The notes under the pieces were generated by a model. That model saw only the letters and a program-made list of their open reading frames with translations, had not been told where the DNA came from and ran no database searches. Position numbers and translations under genes: made by a program. Positions 1-9,219 of a stretch of 46,828 bases of DNA are shown here, piece after piece. The stretch comes from Candidatus Corynebacterium gallistercoris (GTDB lineage: Bacteria > Actinomycetota > Actinomycetes > Mycobacteriales > Mycobacteriaceae). The stretch lies in contig DXFZ01000088.1 of the NCBI GenBank assembly GCA_019114175.1, positions 1 through 46,828 of the forward strand, written 5' to 3'. How positions within the stretch are numbered: position 1 is the first letter of the stretch; every line of letters begins with the position of its first letter.

Positions 1-1
1 C

Positions 2-901
2 CGGCCAGCCATGCTGTTCGTCCACGGCATGACTGACTACTTCTTCCAGGTTCACGTGGCGGAGCACTTCACGGACGCCGGCTATGCGGTGTACGGCGTG
101 GATCTGCGCAAGTGTGGCCGCTCCTGGCGTGAGGGGCAGACGTGGCACCATGTCACGGATCAATCGATCTATGACGAGGACCTCTCCGTGTGCCTGGCGC
201 TGCTGTCTACCGCTCACCGCGCCGGTGTCATCCCCGTGGGGCACTCCACCGGTGGGTTGGATGTGACCGGGTGGTTATCTAGATTGTGCGACGCCGCCAC
301 CGACCCAGCCGCCAACCCCGGCGCCGCCGCGTTGCACTCTCAGGTTCTTGCAGCGGTGCTGAACTCCCCCTGGCTGGGCTTGCAGTTCAATGCCGGCATG
401 CGCTTTGCCATTAATTACGTCATCACGGCCGTGGCGAAGGCCAATCCCACTGCCCCGCTGCCGGGCGGCATCAACCCGGTGTACGGGCGCAGCTTGCATG
501 TGACGGAAGCCGGCGAATGGGACTACGACTTGGAACTCAAGCCCTTGGAGCCTCGGCCCAAGTTCGTGTCCTGGCTCGCGGGCGTGGCCAAGGAAATCAA
601 GCGGGTGCAATCCGGGCGCGGCCAGACGGGAGTGCCGACCCTCATCCTCACCAGCGATAAGCACCGCTTTTCGACGAAGCTGACTGAAGAATCCTACGAG
701 GCGGACCTCATCCTCATGCCGGAGCAGATGTGGGCTAACGCACGGAATGTTTCCCCACAGACAACTGTTGTGGTGATTGACAATGCCATGCATGACGTTT
801 TCCTTTCCCGCCTGCCGGTGCGGCAGCGGGCTTTCGAGGAGACGACGCGCTGGCTGCATGACGTACGGCGCTTCGCCTCATTTTCTAAGGACAACAGCTG
901 A
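2..901 (+). CDS. alpha/beta hydrolase (serine hydrolase, lysophospholipase-like), 5' end cut by window
   Basis: The reading frame is open to the left edge, and the first in-window methionine (position 11) lies directly in the beta-strand LFVHGM that normally follows 30-60 residues of N-terminal sequence, so the true start is probably outside the window. Counting from that methionine, the nucleophile elbow GHSTGG places the catalytic serine near residue 79. The acid is probably the Asp in LTSDKHRF and the base the His in DNAMHDVFL near the C-terminus. This is the full catalytic triad of the S33/lysophospholipase-like hydrolases. No signal peptide can be judged because the N-terminus is missing. 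The stop codon overlaps the mtr start by one base (TGATG), so the two are probably translationally coupled. The substrate is unknown; a lipid ester or peptide is equally possible. Confidence 0.85.
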   Translation, partial: RPAMLFVHGMTDYFFQVHVAEHFTDAGYAVYGVDLRKCGRSWREGQTWHHVTDQSIYDEDLSVCLALLSTAHRAGVIPVGHSTGGLDVTGWLSRLCDAATDPAANPGAAALHSQVLAAVLNSPWLGLQFNAGMRFAINYVITAVAKANPTAPLPGGINPVYGRSLHVTEAGEWDYDLELKPLEPRPKFVSWLAGVAKEIKRVQSGRGQTGVPTLILTSDKHRFSTKLTEESYEADLILMPEQMWANARNVSPQTTVVVIDNAMHDVFLSRLPVRQRAFEETTRWLHDVRRFASFSKDNS

Positions 902-2319
902 TGACATCAGAGCATTTTGACCTCATCGTGGTGGGAACCGGTTCCGGCAACTCCATCCCGAATCACACCAACCATGACAAGAAGATTGCCATCATTGAAA
1001 AGGGCATCTTCGGCGGCACCTGCATCAACGTTGGATGCATCCCGACCAAAATGTACGTCTATGCGGCGGATGTCGCCCGTGAGATGGCGGAGCTGGACAG
1101 GCTGAGCCTCACCGGAGAGTTCACGGGCGTGAAGTGGGAGCACCTACAGCAGCGCATTTTCGGTGATCGCATTGACCCGATTTCTGAGTCCGGCAGGGAC
1201 TACCGCGCCGGGGACCGCACCCCCAACGTGACCCTCTTTGAGGGCACCGCGAGCTTCACCGAACCGAAGACTCTCCAGGTCGCCGGTACTGATGGTTCCA
1301 CGACGACCATCACCGGAGATCAGATTGTGCTGGCCACCGGCTCCCGGCCGTTCATCCCGGACGTGATCGCGGACTCCGGGATCTACTACCACACCAATGA
1401 GACGATTATGCGCCTGGATTCCCAGCCAGAGTCCCTCGTTGTCTTGGGCGGCGGCATTGTGGCCGTCGAATTCGCCCATGTCTTCAGCTCCTTGGGAACG
1501 AAGGTCACCGTGGTCAACCGCTCCCCGCACGTGCTGAAGAACCTGGATGAGACCGTGGTGGAGCGTTTCAACGCGCAGGCAGAGGCGCAATGGGACACCC
1601 GCCTCGGCCTGGAGGTCACCGGCGCCAGGAAGGCCGAGAACGGCCTCAACGTCATCGAGTTGGATGACGGTTCAACTGTTGAAGCAGAACAGGTTCTCGT
1701 AGCCATGGGGCGCACCAACAACTCTGACCTGTTAAATACCGGTGCCGGTGGGGTGGACACCGATGACAAGGGGCGCATCCTCGTTGATGAGTACGGCCGC
1801 ACGTCCGCCGAGGGCGTGTGGGCGCTGGGCGACGCGAGCAACGAGTTCCTGCTCAAGCACGTGGCTAACGCCGAGCAACGCGTCATCAGCCACAACCTAG
1901 CTCACCCGGATGACCTGATCACGCTCAACCACGAACATGTCCCCGGTGGCATCTTCACGCACCCGCAGATCGGTACCGTGGGGATGACCGAGCAGGAGGC
2001 GAGGGAGTCCGGGCGCTCGATCACGGTGAAGGTGCAGGAATACTCCGATGTTGCCTATGGCTGGGCCATGGAGGATTCCACTGGTTTCTGCAAGCTCATT
2101 GCTGACGCGGAGACTGGCGAGTTGTTGGGTGCACACATCATGGGTCCTCAAGCCACTACCATCCTGCAGCTGGCCGTGACACAGATGAATTTCGGCATCG
2201 ACTGCCGGCTCATGGCCAGGAACCAGTACTGGCCCCACCCCGCGCTGACGGAGCTCTACGAAAACGCGTTGTTGGGTCTGGAGTTTGTTTCCGCCCCGCC
2301 GGAGGGCTTGTTGCCCTAG
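901..2319 (+). CDS. mtr: mycothione reductase (NADPH-dependent flavoprotein disulfide reductase)
   Basis: Reduces mycothiol disulfide (mycothione) to mycothiol with NADPH and FAD in the cytoplasm, keeping the low-molecular-weight thiol pool reduced. The protein has 472 residues. An FAD-binding GTGSGN motif lies at residues 12-17, and the redox-active pair is in GGTCINVGCIPTK (Cys41 and Cys46). A second Rossmann motif (VVLGGGIVAVEFA) binds NADPH, and a C-terminal dimerisation domain carries the His-Pro of YWPHPALTE. The atypical GTGSGNSIPN start and the VGCIPTKMYVYAADVA stretch separate mycothione reductases from lipoamide dehydrogenase and glutathione reductase. The gene begins inside the stop codon of the hydrolase and is followed after 11 bases by an SDR gene, suggesting a three-gene transcript. 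Confidence 0.93.
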   Translation: MTSEHFDLIVVGTGSGNSIPNHTNHDKKIAIIEKGIFGGTCINVGCIPTKMYVYAADVAREMAELDRLSLTGEFTGVKWEHLQQRIFGDRIDPISESGRDYRAGDRTPNVTLFEGTASFTEPKTLQVAGTDGSTTTITGDQIVLATGSRPFIPDVIADSGIYYHTNETIMRLDSQPESLVVLGGGIVAVEFAHVFSSLGTKVTVVNRSPHVLKNLDETVVERFNAQAEAQWDTRLGLEVTGARKAENGLNVIELDDGSTVEAEQVLVAMGRTNNSDLLNTGAGGVDTDDKGRILVDEYGRTSAEGVWALGDASNEFLLKHVANAEQRVISHNLAHPDDLITLNHEHVPGGIFTHPQIGTVGMTEQEARESGRSITVKVQEYSDVAYGWAMEDSTGFCKLIADAETGELLGAHIMGPQATTILQLAVTQMNFGIDCRLMARNQYWPHPALTELYENALLGLEFVSAPPEGLLP

Positions 2320-2330
2320 ACTACGGTGGT

Positions 2331-3173
2331 ATGGGTGGCAAACTTATTGTGATTACCGGCGCGGCCTCCGGCATCGGCCGCGCCCTGGCCCTCAACTTCG
2401 CAGCGGAAGGAACCAGGCTATACCTATCAGACCGCAATGGCGAAGGGCTCGCGGAGACCGCCGCGGAAGCCAGGGCCCGCGGCGCTGCGGAGGTTGTGCC
2501 GGACATCGTGGATGTATCTGACCTCACCCACGTCACCAGTTGGGCAGACACTATCCTGGCCACCGGTGGCGTTCCTGACGAGATTCACCACGTTGCGGGC
2601 GTCGCTTCCTGGGGAGACCCACGCACCTACCCGCAAGAAAAATGGCGACGGGTGATTGACATCAACCTCTTCGGCAGCGTGCACATGGTGCAGGCGTTCA
2701 GCAAGCACATCGCCACCGGACCGAGGAAGAGGAAGGACCGCCGGAAGTTCGTCTTCGTGTCCTCCGCAGCCGGCATCATCGGGCTGCCCTGGCACGCGGC
2801 CTACTCTGCCTCCAAGGGTGGCGTCATCGCGATGTGTGAGGTGTTGCGCTTTGACTTGGCGCCCTTCGGGGTGGATGTCCACGTGGTCGCACCTGGCGCG
2901 GTGGATACCCCGCTGGTGCACAGCATTGATATTCACGGGGTGGATCAGACCAACTCCCGGGTAGTGAAGGCGAAGAAGCTGTTCCAAGGTCATGCGGTGA
3001 CCCCGGAGAAGGCGGCAGAAAAGATCCGCACGGGCGTGCGCAAAGGGACGTTCCTCATCACCACCAGCAGAGATATTCGCTTCGGAAGGTGGGCGCAGGT
3101 GAACTTTCCTTGGGCCTATGCGGGGTTCATGCGGCTGCTGAACCGTGGTTTCCGCTGGGCAGCGAAGGGCTAA
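2331..3173 (+). CDS. short-chain dehydrogenase/reductase (SDR) family oxidoreductase
   Basis: Classical SDR of 280 residues. The cofactor motif TGAASGIG is at residues 9-16, with an acidic residue (SDRN) after the second strand. The structural asparagine lies in DINLFGS, the catalytic serine in VFVSSAAG (about 144-145), and the catalytic pair in YSASK (Tyr158, Lys162). The segment VAPGAVDTPL after the active site is typical for cofactor closure. A basic, aromatic tail (about 240-280) may be membrane-associated. The substrate cannot be inferred. The gene lies 11 bases after mtr and its end faces the convergent DUF1648 gene 21 bases away. The Shine-Dalgarno sequence is weak, in line with translation coupled to mtr. 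Confidence 0.88.
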   Translation: MGGKLIVITGAASGIGRALALNFAAEGTRLYLSDRNGEGLAETAAEARARGAAEVVPDIVDVSDLTHVTSWADTILATGGVPDEIHHVAGVASWGDPRTYPQEKWRRVIDINLFGSVHMVQAFSKHIATGPRKRKDRRKFVFVSSAAGIIGLPWHAAYSASKGGVIAMCEVLRFDLAPFGVDVHVVAPGAVDTPLVHSIDIHGVDQTNSRVVKAKKLFQGHAVTPEKAAEKIRTGVRKGTFLITTSRDIRFGRWAQVNFPWAYAGFMRLLNRGFRWAAKG

Positions 3174-3194
3174 CGGTTACGGTCACACATGCCT

Positions 3195-3998
3195 CTATAA
3201 GACAAACATGAGGAGTAGCACGGCCGGAAGGATTCCCACAGCGACCGCCAAGAAAACCTTGCCCTGCCAGTGGGCGTAATTGAAATCTATGCCCATGCCG
3301 AATCTCTTTTCCACGACGATCGCGGGGTCATCCGCGTTGTGGTAGAACATCCCCCACTTCCAGTTGTCCGGGTTACCCTGAGGGTCATCCACCTGATCGC
3401 TGCCGCGCGTACCAATGATTCCGTCCCGTTCGGCTGCTCGGATCTCATCATCCACTTTGCCATTTTTCATCACGTAGAAACCAAGACCGCCGAAGAGGCT
3501 GGCAAAAGTGAGGGCCATCATCAGGCCGAAAGACCAGCCAGTGAGGTGCTGTAGCGCCGGAACTGGCCCGGTGATCTGTATGAATGCGAATCCAACGCCC
3601 ATTGCCCCACAGATGACGGACACGAACAAGAGGGTAAAACGCATGGTAGCCATGACCCGGAGGGCTCGTGGCACCTCAGCCTCCGTGGTGGCCTTGGACA
3701 AACCAGCCACAGACTGAACCTGCAACAGGTAGGTCAGCCCCCCGCAGAGGGCCATGACGATAATCCCCATGAAGGTGGGGAAGTAGACGCTGCCAACCGA
3801 CTTGGCACTCCAGTCATCTGGCTGCAGGTCTGGGCCCCAGTGTGTTGGCACGGGGTCTGGGATCGTGCTCCACTGCGTGGCCACGTATACCGCCCCCAGC
3901 AAGAGAGCAAGCCAACCAAGGAGTTGGAAAATCCAACCCGTCTTCGGGTTGGGTACTGTGCCAGCTATCCTCTCCACAACGTCAAGTTCGTGTGACAT
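3195..3998 (-). CDS. DUF1648 domain integral membrane protein with DUF5808-like C-terminus
   Basis: Membrane protein of 267 residues. The DUF1648 signature, TIPDPVPTHWGPD around residues 45-57, follows a first membrane segment (about 22-42). Further hydrophobic segments lie near 72-92, 118-140, 152-172 and at the extreme C-terminus. A soluble segment contains NWKWGMFYHNADDP and the pattern FGMGIDFNYAHWQGK, which matches the DUF5808 type often found with DUF1648. The start is supported by GGAGGTG six bases upstream. It overlaps the end of the upstream carboxymuconolactone-decarboxylase-like gene by 17 bases, so the two are probably one transcript. Function is unknown; Bacillus SdpI is a distant relative within the wider DUF1648 group. 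Confidence 0.8.
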   Translation of the reverse strand: MSHELDVVERIAGTVPNPKTGWIFQLLGWLALLLGAVYVATQWSTIPDPVPTHWGPDLQPDDWSAKSVGSVYFPTFMGIIVMALCGGLTYLLQVQSVAGLSKATTEAEVPRALRVMATMRFTLLFVSVICGAMGVGFAFIQITGPVPALQHLTGWSFGLMMALTFASLFGGLGFYVMKNGKVDDEIRAAERDGIIGTRGSDQVDDPQGNPDNWKWGMFYHNADDPAIVVEKRFGMGIDFNYAHWQGKVFLAVAVGILPAVLLLMFVL

Positions 3999-4554
3999 CG
4001 ACCGGCACCTCCAAAACGTCGAGGGCTGTTGCCAGCCCGTCGTAATTTGTCACGAGCATGACGAATGCGACCTGTTCCTTCTTGCTCAGCTCCCCGGAAA
4101 GCCTGTGCCATGTCTCCGGAGCCAGGGACCTCGTCTCCACGAGTTCATCAACCGCATCCAGCAACACGCCCCGCCGCCCGGTGAAGCCGTGGTCATCGGA
4201 TTCGATGGCCATGATCTCCGCGCGACTCAGCCCTGCCCGGGCAGCGATGTCTCGGTGCTGATCCGCCTCGTAGGCGCTGCCCCGCACGTGCGCGACCCGC
4301 AAGATGATAGCTTCCGTGTCCACCCGGCTTAAGTATCCGAAGGGCATCATCATGGCCGAATAAACCAGCCAACCGCGAAAGAGACGCTTGGCCCTGCCAA
4401 TCGTTTGGAATACCCCCAGCGTTTTCCTCCCCGTCACCCGCGCCCCAATCCGCGCAATTCCCCAGTTCAGCACCCCCAATTCACGGATGCTCCGGGCTGG
4501 GCCCGGGCCCCGCGCAGCACCCGGCACTGACCCGGTAGTACGTTCGCTACTCAT
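3982..4554 (-). CDS. carboxymuconolactone decarboxylase-like (AhpD-like fold) protein
   Basis: Protein of 190 residues. The core (about 75-150) reads as a carboxymuconolactone-decarboxylase helix bundle: TEAIILRVAHVRGSAYEADQH followed by RAGLSRAEIMAIE, then a helix with FVMLVTNYDGLATALDVL. The family often uses a CxxC pair for peroxidase activity, but this protein has no cysteine at all, so an AhpD-type thiol peroxidase role is unlikely. The first 60 residues are basic and Gly/Ala/Arg rich. AAGGA five bases before the ATG supports the start. It is the upstream member of a two-gene unit with the DUF1648 membrane protein, and the 17-base overlap suggests coupled translation. Confidence 0.75.
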   Translation of the reverse strand: MSSERTTGSVPGAARGPGPARSIRELGVLNWGIARIGARVTGRKTLGVFQTIGRAKRLFRGWLVYSAMMMPFGYLSRVDTEAIILRVAHVRGSAYEADQHRDIAARAGLSRAEIMAIESDDHGFTGRRGVLLDAVDELVETRSLAPETWHRLSGELSKKEQVAFVMLVTNYDGLATALDVLEVPVDVTRT

Positions 4555-4600
4555 AGTTCCTTAGAGTAGCAAATATTCAATGCTCCCGGTGGAAAACTTT

Positions 4601-5467
4601 CTAGCTCTCCACGTCCGTTAGCACCTCGTAGCCATCCTCAGTGACCACGAGGGTGTGCTCAAACTGCGCGGTCCACTTCCGGTCGCGGGTCTGCACGGTC
4701 CAGCCGTCATCCCAGATGTCGTAGTCCAAGCCACCGAGGTTGATCATCGGTTCGATGGTCAGGGTCATGCCTGGCTCCAGCAATTCGGTGTGCATCGCGG
4801 GGTTGTCATAATGCAGCACAACCAGGCCGTTGTGGAAGGTCGGCCCCACGCCGTGACCAGTGAAATCCTGCACCACGTTGTAGCCGAAGCGCTTCGCGTA
4901 GGCCTCGATCACCCGGCCGATGACGTTGATCTCCCGCCCCGGCTTCACCGCTTTGATTCCGCGCCACATGGCAGCCTTGGTCCGCTCCACGAGCAGCCGG
5001 TGCTCCTCGGACACCTCCCCTGCCAAGAAGGTGGCGTTCGTATCACCATGGACGCCGTCCTTGTAAGCGGTCACGTCAATGTTGACGATGTCTCCGTCCT
5101 CGATCACCGTGCTATCGGGGATTCCGTGGCAGATGATGTCATTGAGGCTCACGCAACTGGACTTCGGGAAGTTGCGGTACCCCAGCGTAGATGGGTACGC
5201 GCCGTGGTCACACATGTACTCGTGGGCGATGCGGTCAATCTCGTCGGTGGTTACTCCGGGGGCGACGGCGGCCCCTGCCTCTTGCAACGCCAACGCTGCG
5301 ATACGGCTCGTTGAGCGCATCTTCTCAATCGTTTCTTCGGTCTGCACCCACGGCTCGCCCACGTTCTCCCGCACGGAGTTCTTCCACGCGTATTCCGGGC
5401 GCTCAATGGAGGCCGGAACCTCTCTGATGGGGGTGGGCGTGCCTGGGACCAAAGGTGCTCTACTCAT
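4601..5467 (-). CDS. map: methionine aminopeptidase (type I)
   Basis: Removes the initiator methionine from nascent proteins at the ribosome. The 288-residue form begins at ATG 5467; a TTG at 5491 would add eight residues. The pita-bread fold metal ligands are all present: Asp131 (NIDVT), Asp142 (HGDTNATF), His205 ([10 protein letters not shown]), Glu239 (TIEPM) and Glu270 (QFEHT), with the substrate-binding His in CHGIP (about 114). The N-terminal stretch of about 40 residues before the catalytic domain is typical of actinobacterial MapB-type enzymes with an N-terminal extension. It lies 28 bases downstream of the penicillin-binding lipoprotein gene, on the same strand. Confidence 0.93.
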   Translation of the reverse strand: MSRAPLVPGTPTPIREVPASIERPEYAWKNSVRENVGEPWVQTEETIEKMRSTSRIAALALQEAGAAVAPGVTTDEIDRIAHEYMCDHGAYPSTLGYRNFPKSSCVSLNDIICHGIPDSTVIEDGDIVNIDVTAYKDGVHGDTNATFLAGEVSEEHRLLVERTKAAMWRGIKAVKPGREINVIGRVIEAYAKRFGYNVVQDFTGHGVGPTFHNGLVVLHYDNPAMHTELLEPGMTLTIEPMINLGGLDYDIWDDGWTVQTRDRKWTAQFEHTLVVTEDGYEVLTDVES

Positions 5468-5495
5468 GGGGCACGATTCTACTCCCCGCAACTGG

Positions 5496-7316
5496 CTATT
5501 GGTCTTGGCCGTCTAGGTTGGCGAAGAAGTGATTGGTCACACCCACCGCGTGTTCGGAGCCTCCGCCGAGCACCACCAGCGTGGCGAATGCCAGATCACC
5601 CCGGTAGCCGGCGAACCAGGCGTGGGACCCTTCGTTAATTTCTGCCTCGCCGGTCTTGCCATGCACCTCGCCCGCCCCGGCGATGGCCGTGGCGGTACCG
5701 CTGGTCACGACAGTGCGCATCATGCGCTGCAGCTCCGCGATGTGCTCTGGGTTCAGCGGGTTCGATTTCTCTCCCCCCACTTCCGTGCGGTGTTCATCTC
5801 CGGCAATGAGGTACGGGGTGGGGCGTTTGCCCGCAGCCGCCGTGGCCGCCACCAGGGACATGCCGAACGGGCTGGTCAAGTCCAGCCCCTGGCCGTATCC
5901 GGCTTCCGTCCGATCCAACATGACTTCGCCCTCCGGCACGGATCCCGTGAGGGTATCAAGCCCATCGATGGCGAAGTCCGCGCCCAAACCGAAGTTGGCG
6001 GCAATATCCTTCAACTCGCCCGGCGCGAGTTGCGTGGAGATGTCAGCAAAGGTGGTGTTGCAGGAGCGCGCGAAGGCGGTCTCTAGGGCGGTGCTGCCTA
6101 GGGAGAAGCCGTTGTAGTTGGTCACGATGCGCCCTCCGATGTTTTGGGTGCCGGGGCAGCCCACGGTGGAATCCGGTGTTAACCCCTGCTTCTCCAAGCC
6201 TGCGTAGGCGGTGAGCATCTTAAACGTGGATCCCGGCGGGTACTGGCCCATGAGGGCGACGTTGCCGTCCTCGTCTGCCTTGGCCGTCTGGGCAACTGCC
6301 AAGATTTCCCCGGTGGATGGGCGCATGACCACCATCATGGTCTTGGCATCGGACCGGGTGTCCACCGCGGCCTGGGCTGCTTCTTGAACTTTGCGGGACA
6401 GGCTGACGTGCACGCTGCCCGCCAGCTGCGGATCCTCGCCGGCGATCTGGCTGACCTCCGCCCCTTCGGCGGTGGCTGCGACGACCTTCCAGCCGTTATC
6501 GCCCTCCAGATCATCCTCGACGATGCGGGAGACCCTGCTGAGAATGTCCGGAGCCAGCGATGGGTCCGGCCTCACCAGCGCCGCCTCCTCATTGAGGCGG
6601 ATCCCGCTCTCCCCCTCTAGGGTCTCTTTGAGTTTGGCGCCAGCCACCGCGTTGACTGTGACCACCGAGTATTCCCCCCGGACGCCCTTGGCTTCCGCCG
6701 CCTTGGCCTCTGGGTCGATGGTGGGGACGGAATCGTCCTCGGCATGCAGCGCGCTGAGCTCTGCTGCGATGCGGCGCATCGTGCTCGATATGCTGGCTGT
6801 CTTGGACGTATCGACGAACACGCGCCACTGCCGGCCAGGTTCGAGGAGTACCGCACCATCAGATCCGACAACGTTTGCCATCTGAGCCGGCACCTGCCGC
6901 AGCTCGAGGTGCTGGTTCGCGCCCAAGTCCGGGTGCAAGATGGCGGGCTGCCAGCGCACGGTCCAGTCCCCGGCTGTCTTTGTCAGCATCATGGAGGACT
7001 CGTACTCAACGTGCCGATCCCCCGGCAGGTCCCACCTCATGTTGTAGGTGGCGGTGGCTTGGTTTTCCGCAGTATGGACCTCCCTCAAGTCCACCTGCAG
7101 CCCTTCTGCTTGAAGGGAATCCCACGTCTTATCGATCGCCGACTGGGCTACGGCGGGGTTGTCCGTATCCTCCCCTGGTGCTTGCCTGCCCGCGAGCTCG
7201 TCAAGGAACTCTTGGGCGGCATTATCAGCGTTATCCGGCCGCGGTGTGCACGCCCCAACGCTGCACACCAGGCCCACAGCCACCACGGAGGCCACCACCG
7301 GCTTGATCTTGAGCAT
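5496..7316 (-). CDS. class B penicillin-binding lipoprotein (peptidoglycan transpeptidase)
   Basis: The 606-residue form starts at ATG 7316 with a lipoprotein signal: hydrophobic run, then V-G-A-C with the lipidated cysteine at residue 23. An NTF2-like/MecA-N-type domain occupies about 30-140 and a PBP dimerisation region about 150-300. The transpeptidase domain has all three active-site motifs: STFK (nucleophile Ser363), SCN (Ser418) and KTG (Lys554). The domain order matches the actinobacterial penicillin-binding lipoprotein typified by M. tuberculosis Rv2864c, which crosslinks peptidoglycan outside the membrane. Upstream alternative starts extend to 7376, but they would overlap the chrA coding region and lose the clean signal peptide. 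Confidence 0.9.
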   Translation of the reverse strand: MLKIKPVVASVVAVGLVCSVGACTPRPDNADNAAQEFLDELAGRQAPGEDTDNPAVAQSAIDKTWDSLQAEGLQVDLREVHTAENQATATYNMRWDLPGDRHVEYESSMMLTKTAGDWTVRWQPAILHPDLGANQHLELRQVPAQMANVVGSDGAVLLEPGRQWRVFVDTSKTASISSTMRRIAAELSALHAEDDSVPTIDPEAKAAEAKGVRGEYSVVTVNAVAGAKLKETLEGESGIRLNEEAALVRPDPSLAPDILSRVSRIVEDDLEGDNGWKVVAATAEGAEVSQIAGEDPQLAGSVHVSLSRKVQEAAQAAVDTRSDAKTMMVVMRPSTGEILAVAQTAKADEDGNVALMGQYPPGSTFKMLTAYAGLEKQGLTPDSTVGCPGTQNIGGRIVTNYNGFSLGSTALETAFARSCNTTFADISTQLAPGELKDIAANFGLGADFAIDGLDTLTGSVPEGEVMLDRTEAGYGQGLDLTSPFGMSLVAATAAAGKRPTPYLIAGDEHRTEVGGEKSNPLNPEHIAELQRMMRTVVTSGTATAIAGAGEVHGKTGEAEINEGSHAWFAGYRGDLAFATLVVLGGGSEHAVGVTNHFFANLDGQDQ

Positions 7317-7338
7317 GGTGTTCACCCTAGCAACTGTC

Positions 7339-7977
7339 TTAGAGGATTCCGCGCTCCCGCGCCACGGACACGGCACTCGTCCTGTTTTGTACCCCCAACT
7401 TGCCGAACATATTGCCCACGTGGGACTTCACCGTCGCCTCGGTGAGGATCAGTTCCTGGGCAATCAGGCGGTTGCTTTTACCCTGCGCGATCAACTGCAG
7501 CACCTCAAGCTCCCGCGGAGTGAGCTTCTGGAAGGGCTGGTTGATACGGCCGAGCAGTTTCCCCATCACCGCCGTGGACATCACGTTTTCACCCGCAGCA
7601 GCGCGACGCACGCCTGCGATCAGCTCATCAGGGCCGCAATCCTTGAGCAGGTACCCCACCGCGCCGGCGCTGACAGCCCCCACCACGTCACCGTCCGTGG
7701 AATAGTTCGTCACCACCAACACCTGAGGTGCCGCGGGGAGTGCCCGAATCCTCCCGGTTGCATCCACCCCGCCCGCAGGACCTGAGCCCACCTTTTCACC
7801 GAAGCGCAAGTCCATGAGCACCACGTCCACCTCACCGGGATGATCCTGGACGTAGCCCACCGCCTCATCGGGCTGGCCCACATCGCCAACAACCCGTATA
7901 TCCTCCGCAGCCTCCAGCAAGGCCTTAAGCCCGGCGCGAACAACCGGATGATCATCTGCAATGATTACTGAAATCAT
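7339..7977 (-). CDS. chrA: heme-responsive two-component response regulator ChrA (NarL/LuxR family)
   Basis: Protein of 212 residues with a receiver domain (about 1-125) containing the acidic pair Asp8/Asp9, phospho-acceptor Asp56 in VLMDLRF, the Thr/Lys switch residues in VVTNYS and LLKDCG, and a C-terminal LuxR-type helix-turn-helix (LTPRELEVLQLIAQG ... ATVKSHVGNMFGKLGV, about 145-205). Its start overlaps the end of the sensor kinase gene by four bases. The arrangement chrA-chrS divergent from hrtB-hrtA is the same as in C. glutamicum and C. diphtheriae, where ChrA activates heme export and detoxification genes in response to heme. The assignment rests on this synteny plus the family; the sequence alone gives only NarL-type regulator. 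Confidence 0.85.
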   Translation of the reverse strand: MISVIIADDHPVVRAGLKALLEAAEDIRVVGDVGQPDEAVGYVQDHPGEVDVVLMDLRFGEKVGSGPAGGVDATGRIRALPAAPQVLVVTNYSTDGDVVGAVSAGAVGYLLKDCGPDELIAGVRRAAAGENVMSTAVMGKLLGRINQPFQKLTPRELEVLQLIAQGKSNRLIAQELILTEATVKSHVGNMFGKLGVQNRTSAVSVARERGIL

Positions 7978-9140
7978 GGACGCTCCTCTCCGTGTGCCGG
8001 AATGTGTACGCTCACTCCACAGCCCTCGCCAGGGCCAGTCTCAATCTCCATCGTTCCCCCGCACTGCTGGGCCCGGCGCAGCACACCTGGAAGCCCCACT
8101 GAGGATTCCTTGACGAGGTTGATGTGGGACGCGTCAAAACCCTGCCCGTTATCGACCACGTCCACGGCGACCATGCCCGGTTGATACGTGAGCGTCACCC
8201 GTGCCTGAGAGGCGTTGGCATGGCGCACCACGTTGGAGACCAAGGACTGCACGATCCTCACCAATGCTTCCTGGGTACGCTCCGGCAATGCGAAGGGTTC
8301 ACCGTCCATGTCAAAGCTCAGATCTGGGCCCATCGGAGTCGTGGAACAGACCCGCGCCAGCGCCACCGGCAGATCGGCCCCTTCCAGTGGTGCCGGTTGC
8401 AGCGCCGCAATGATGCGCCGTGTCTCAGCCAGGTTCTCCTCCGCCGTAACGCGCGCCAGCCGGATCTCCTCCAAGGCCTTGGCATGGGTGGTGGCGGCTG
8501 GGGCCGAGGTGGCGTCGCCCCCACAAGAAGAAGCATCGCTCAACCGACGTTCCACCGAAAACAACAACATCTGAATCGAACTGAGCCCCTGCGCCACCGT
8601 GTCATGAATATCCGCCGCGACCCTGGCCCTCTCCCCCATCTCACCGGCATGGTGGGAAGCCTCCGCGCGCGCGATAGCCTCCCGCCGCAGCAACCGGAAC
8701 CCCAGGCCCAAAGCCACCGCCACACCAGCGCCCACCAACGGGCCGATGACCCCGCCGATCGTCCACCCATTGAACCGAGCCAGCGCCCCCACCGCAATCG
8801 CCGTGATCGCCACGACCACGGGGATCGCCACCTGCGGGCGCACCACCCCAATCGCCAAAAAGAACAGCGCAAACGCAATGAAGGAGGCGCTCTGGAACTC
8901 AAAAACCAACACCGACCAGGCAACCACCACCAACAACAACCACAACCACCGCGGCGCCAGCACCAGACCACCGGCGTACACCCCCGCGAACACCACAATG
9001 CGCCAGTCAAGCCCTTCATTGAGCACCACCACAGCGACCAACATGGCAACCAACACGTGGAGGGCATAGCCCAAATACTCCCACAGGCGATCAAGGCGAT
9101 CGACCTGCCGGCGGGGCGAGTGAACAGCGGTGTGATCCAT
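7974..9140 (-). CDS. chrS: heme-sensing histidine kinase ChrS (HisKA_3 type)
   Basis: Sensor kinase of 388 residues starting at ATG 9140. Residues about 25-155 form a series of closely packed hydrophobic segments (about six membrane passes) with only short loops, fitting an intramembrane sensor. The HisKA_3 dimerisation domain holds the phospho-acceptor His179 in ADIHDTVAQGLSSIQ. The HATPase domain shows the N box (LVSNVVRHANASQA) and G boxes (VVDNGQGFD and VGLPGVLRRAQQCGG). It is coupled by a four-base overlap to chrA and divergent from the exporter gene hrtB across 79 bases. In studied corynebacteria ChrS autophosphorylates on sensing surface or membrane heme. A longer reading frame to 9221 would run over the hrtB start and is not preferred. 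Confidence 0.85.
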   Translation of the reverse strand: MDHTAVHSPRRQVDRLDRLWEYLGYALHVLVAMLVAVVVLNEGLDWRIVVFAGVYAGGLVLAPRWLWLLLVVVAWSVLVFEFQSASFIAFALFFLAIGVVRPQVAIPVVVAITAIAVGALARFNGWTIGGVIGPLVGAGVAVALGLGFRLLRREAIARAEASHHAGEMGERARVAADIHDTVAQGLSSIQMLLFSVERRLSDASSCGGDATSAPAATTHAKALEEIRLARVTAEENLAETRRIIAALQPAPLEGADLPVALARVCSTTPMGPDLSFDMDGEPFALPERTQEALVRIVQSLVSNVVRHANASQARVTLTYQPGMVAVDVVDNGQGFDASHINLVKESSVGLPGVLRRAQQCGGTMEIETGPGEGCGVSVHIPAHGEERP

Positions 9141-9219
9141 GGCATCCAACTTTAGTAGGAGATGAAGACACTCCCTTCCTCCGATGTGGGGAAGCCCCGC
9201 GAGCAGCCAAGATGGAAGC
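9141..9219. promoter_or_regulatory. chrS-hrtB divergent intergenic region (candidate ChrA operator)
   Basis: Only 79 bases separate the two divergent starts, so both promoters and any ChrA site must lie here. On the minus strand TACTAA or TAAAGT lies 10-12 bases before the chrS ATG and could be a -10 element giving a near-leaderless mRNA. A partial inverted repeat (GGAGatGAAG near 9158-9167 against CTTCCTCC near 9175-9182) and a small hairpin GGGGaagCCCC at 9188-9198, just before hrtB, are visible. ChrA is known to bind the equivalent region in C. glutamicum and C. diphtheriae; the exact site here is inference. Confidence 0.5.

Noticed and set aside
8124..9155. Plus-strand open frame (343 codons) opposite chrS
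   Set aside because: His/Arg/Gln-rich low-complexity translation without domains; the opposite strand encodes a complete histidine kinase.
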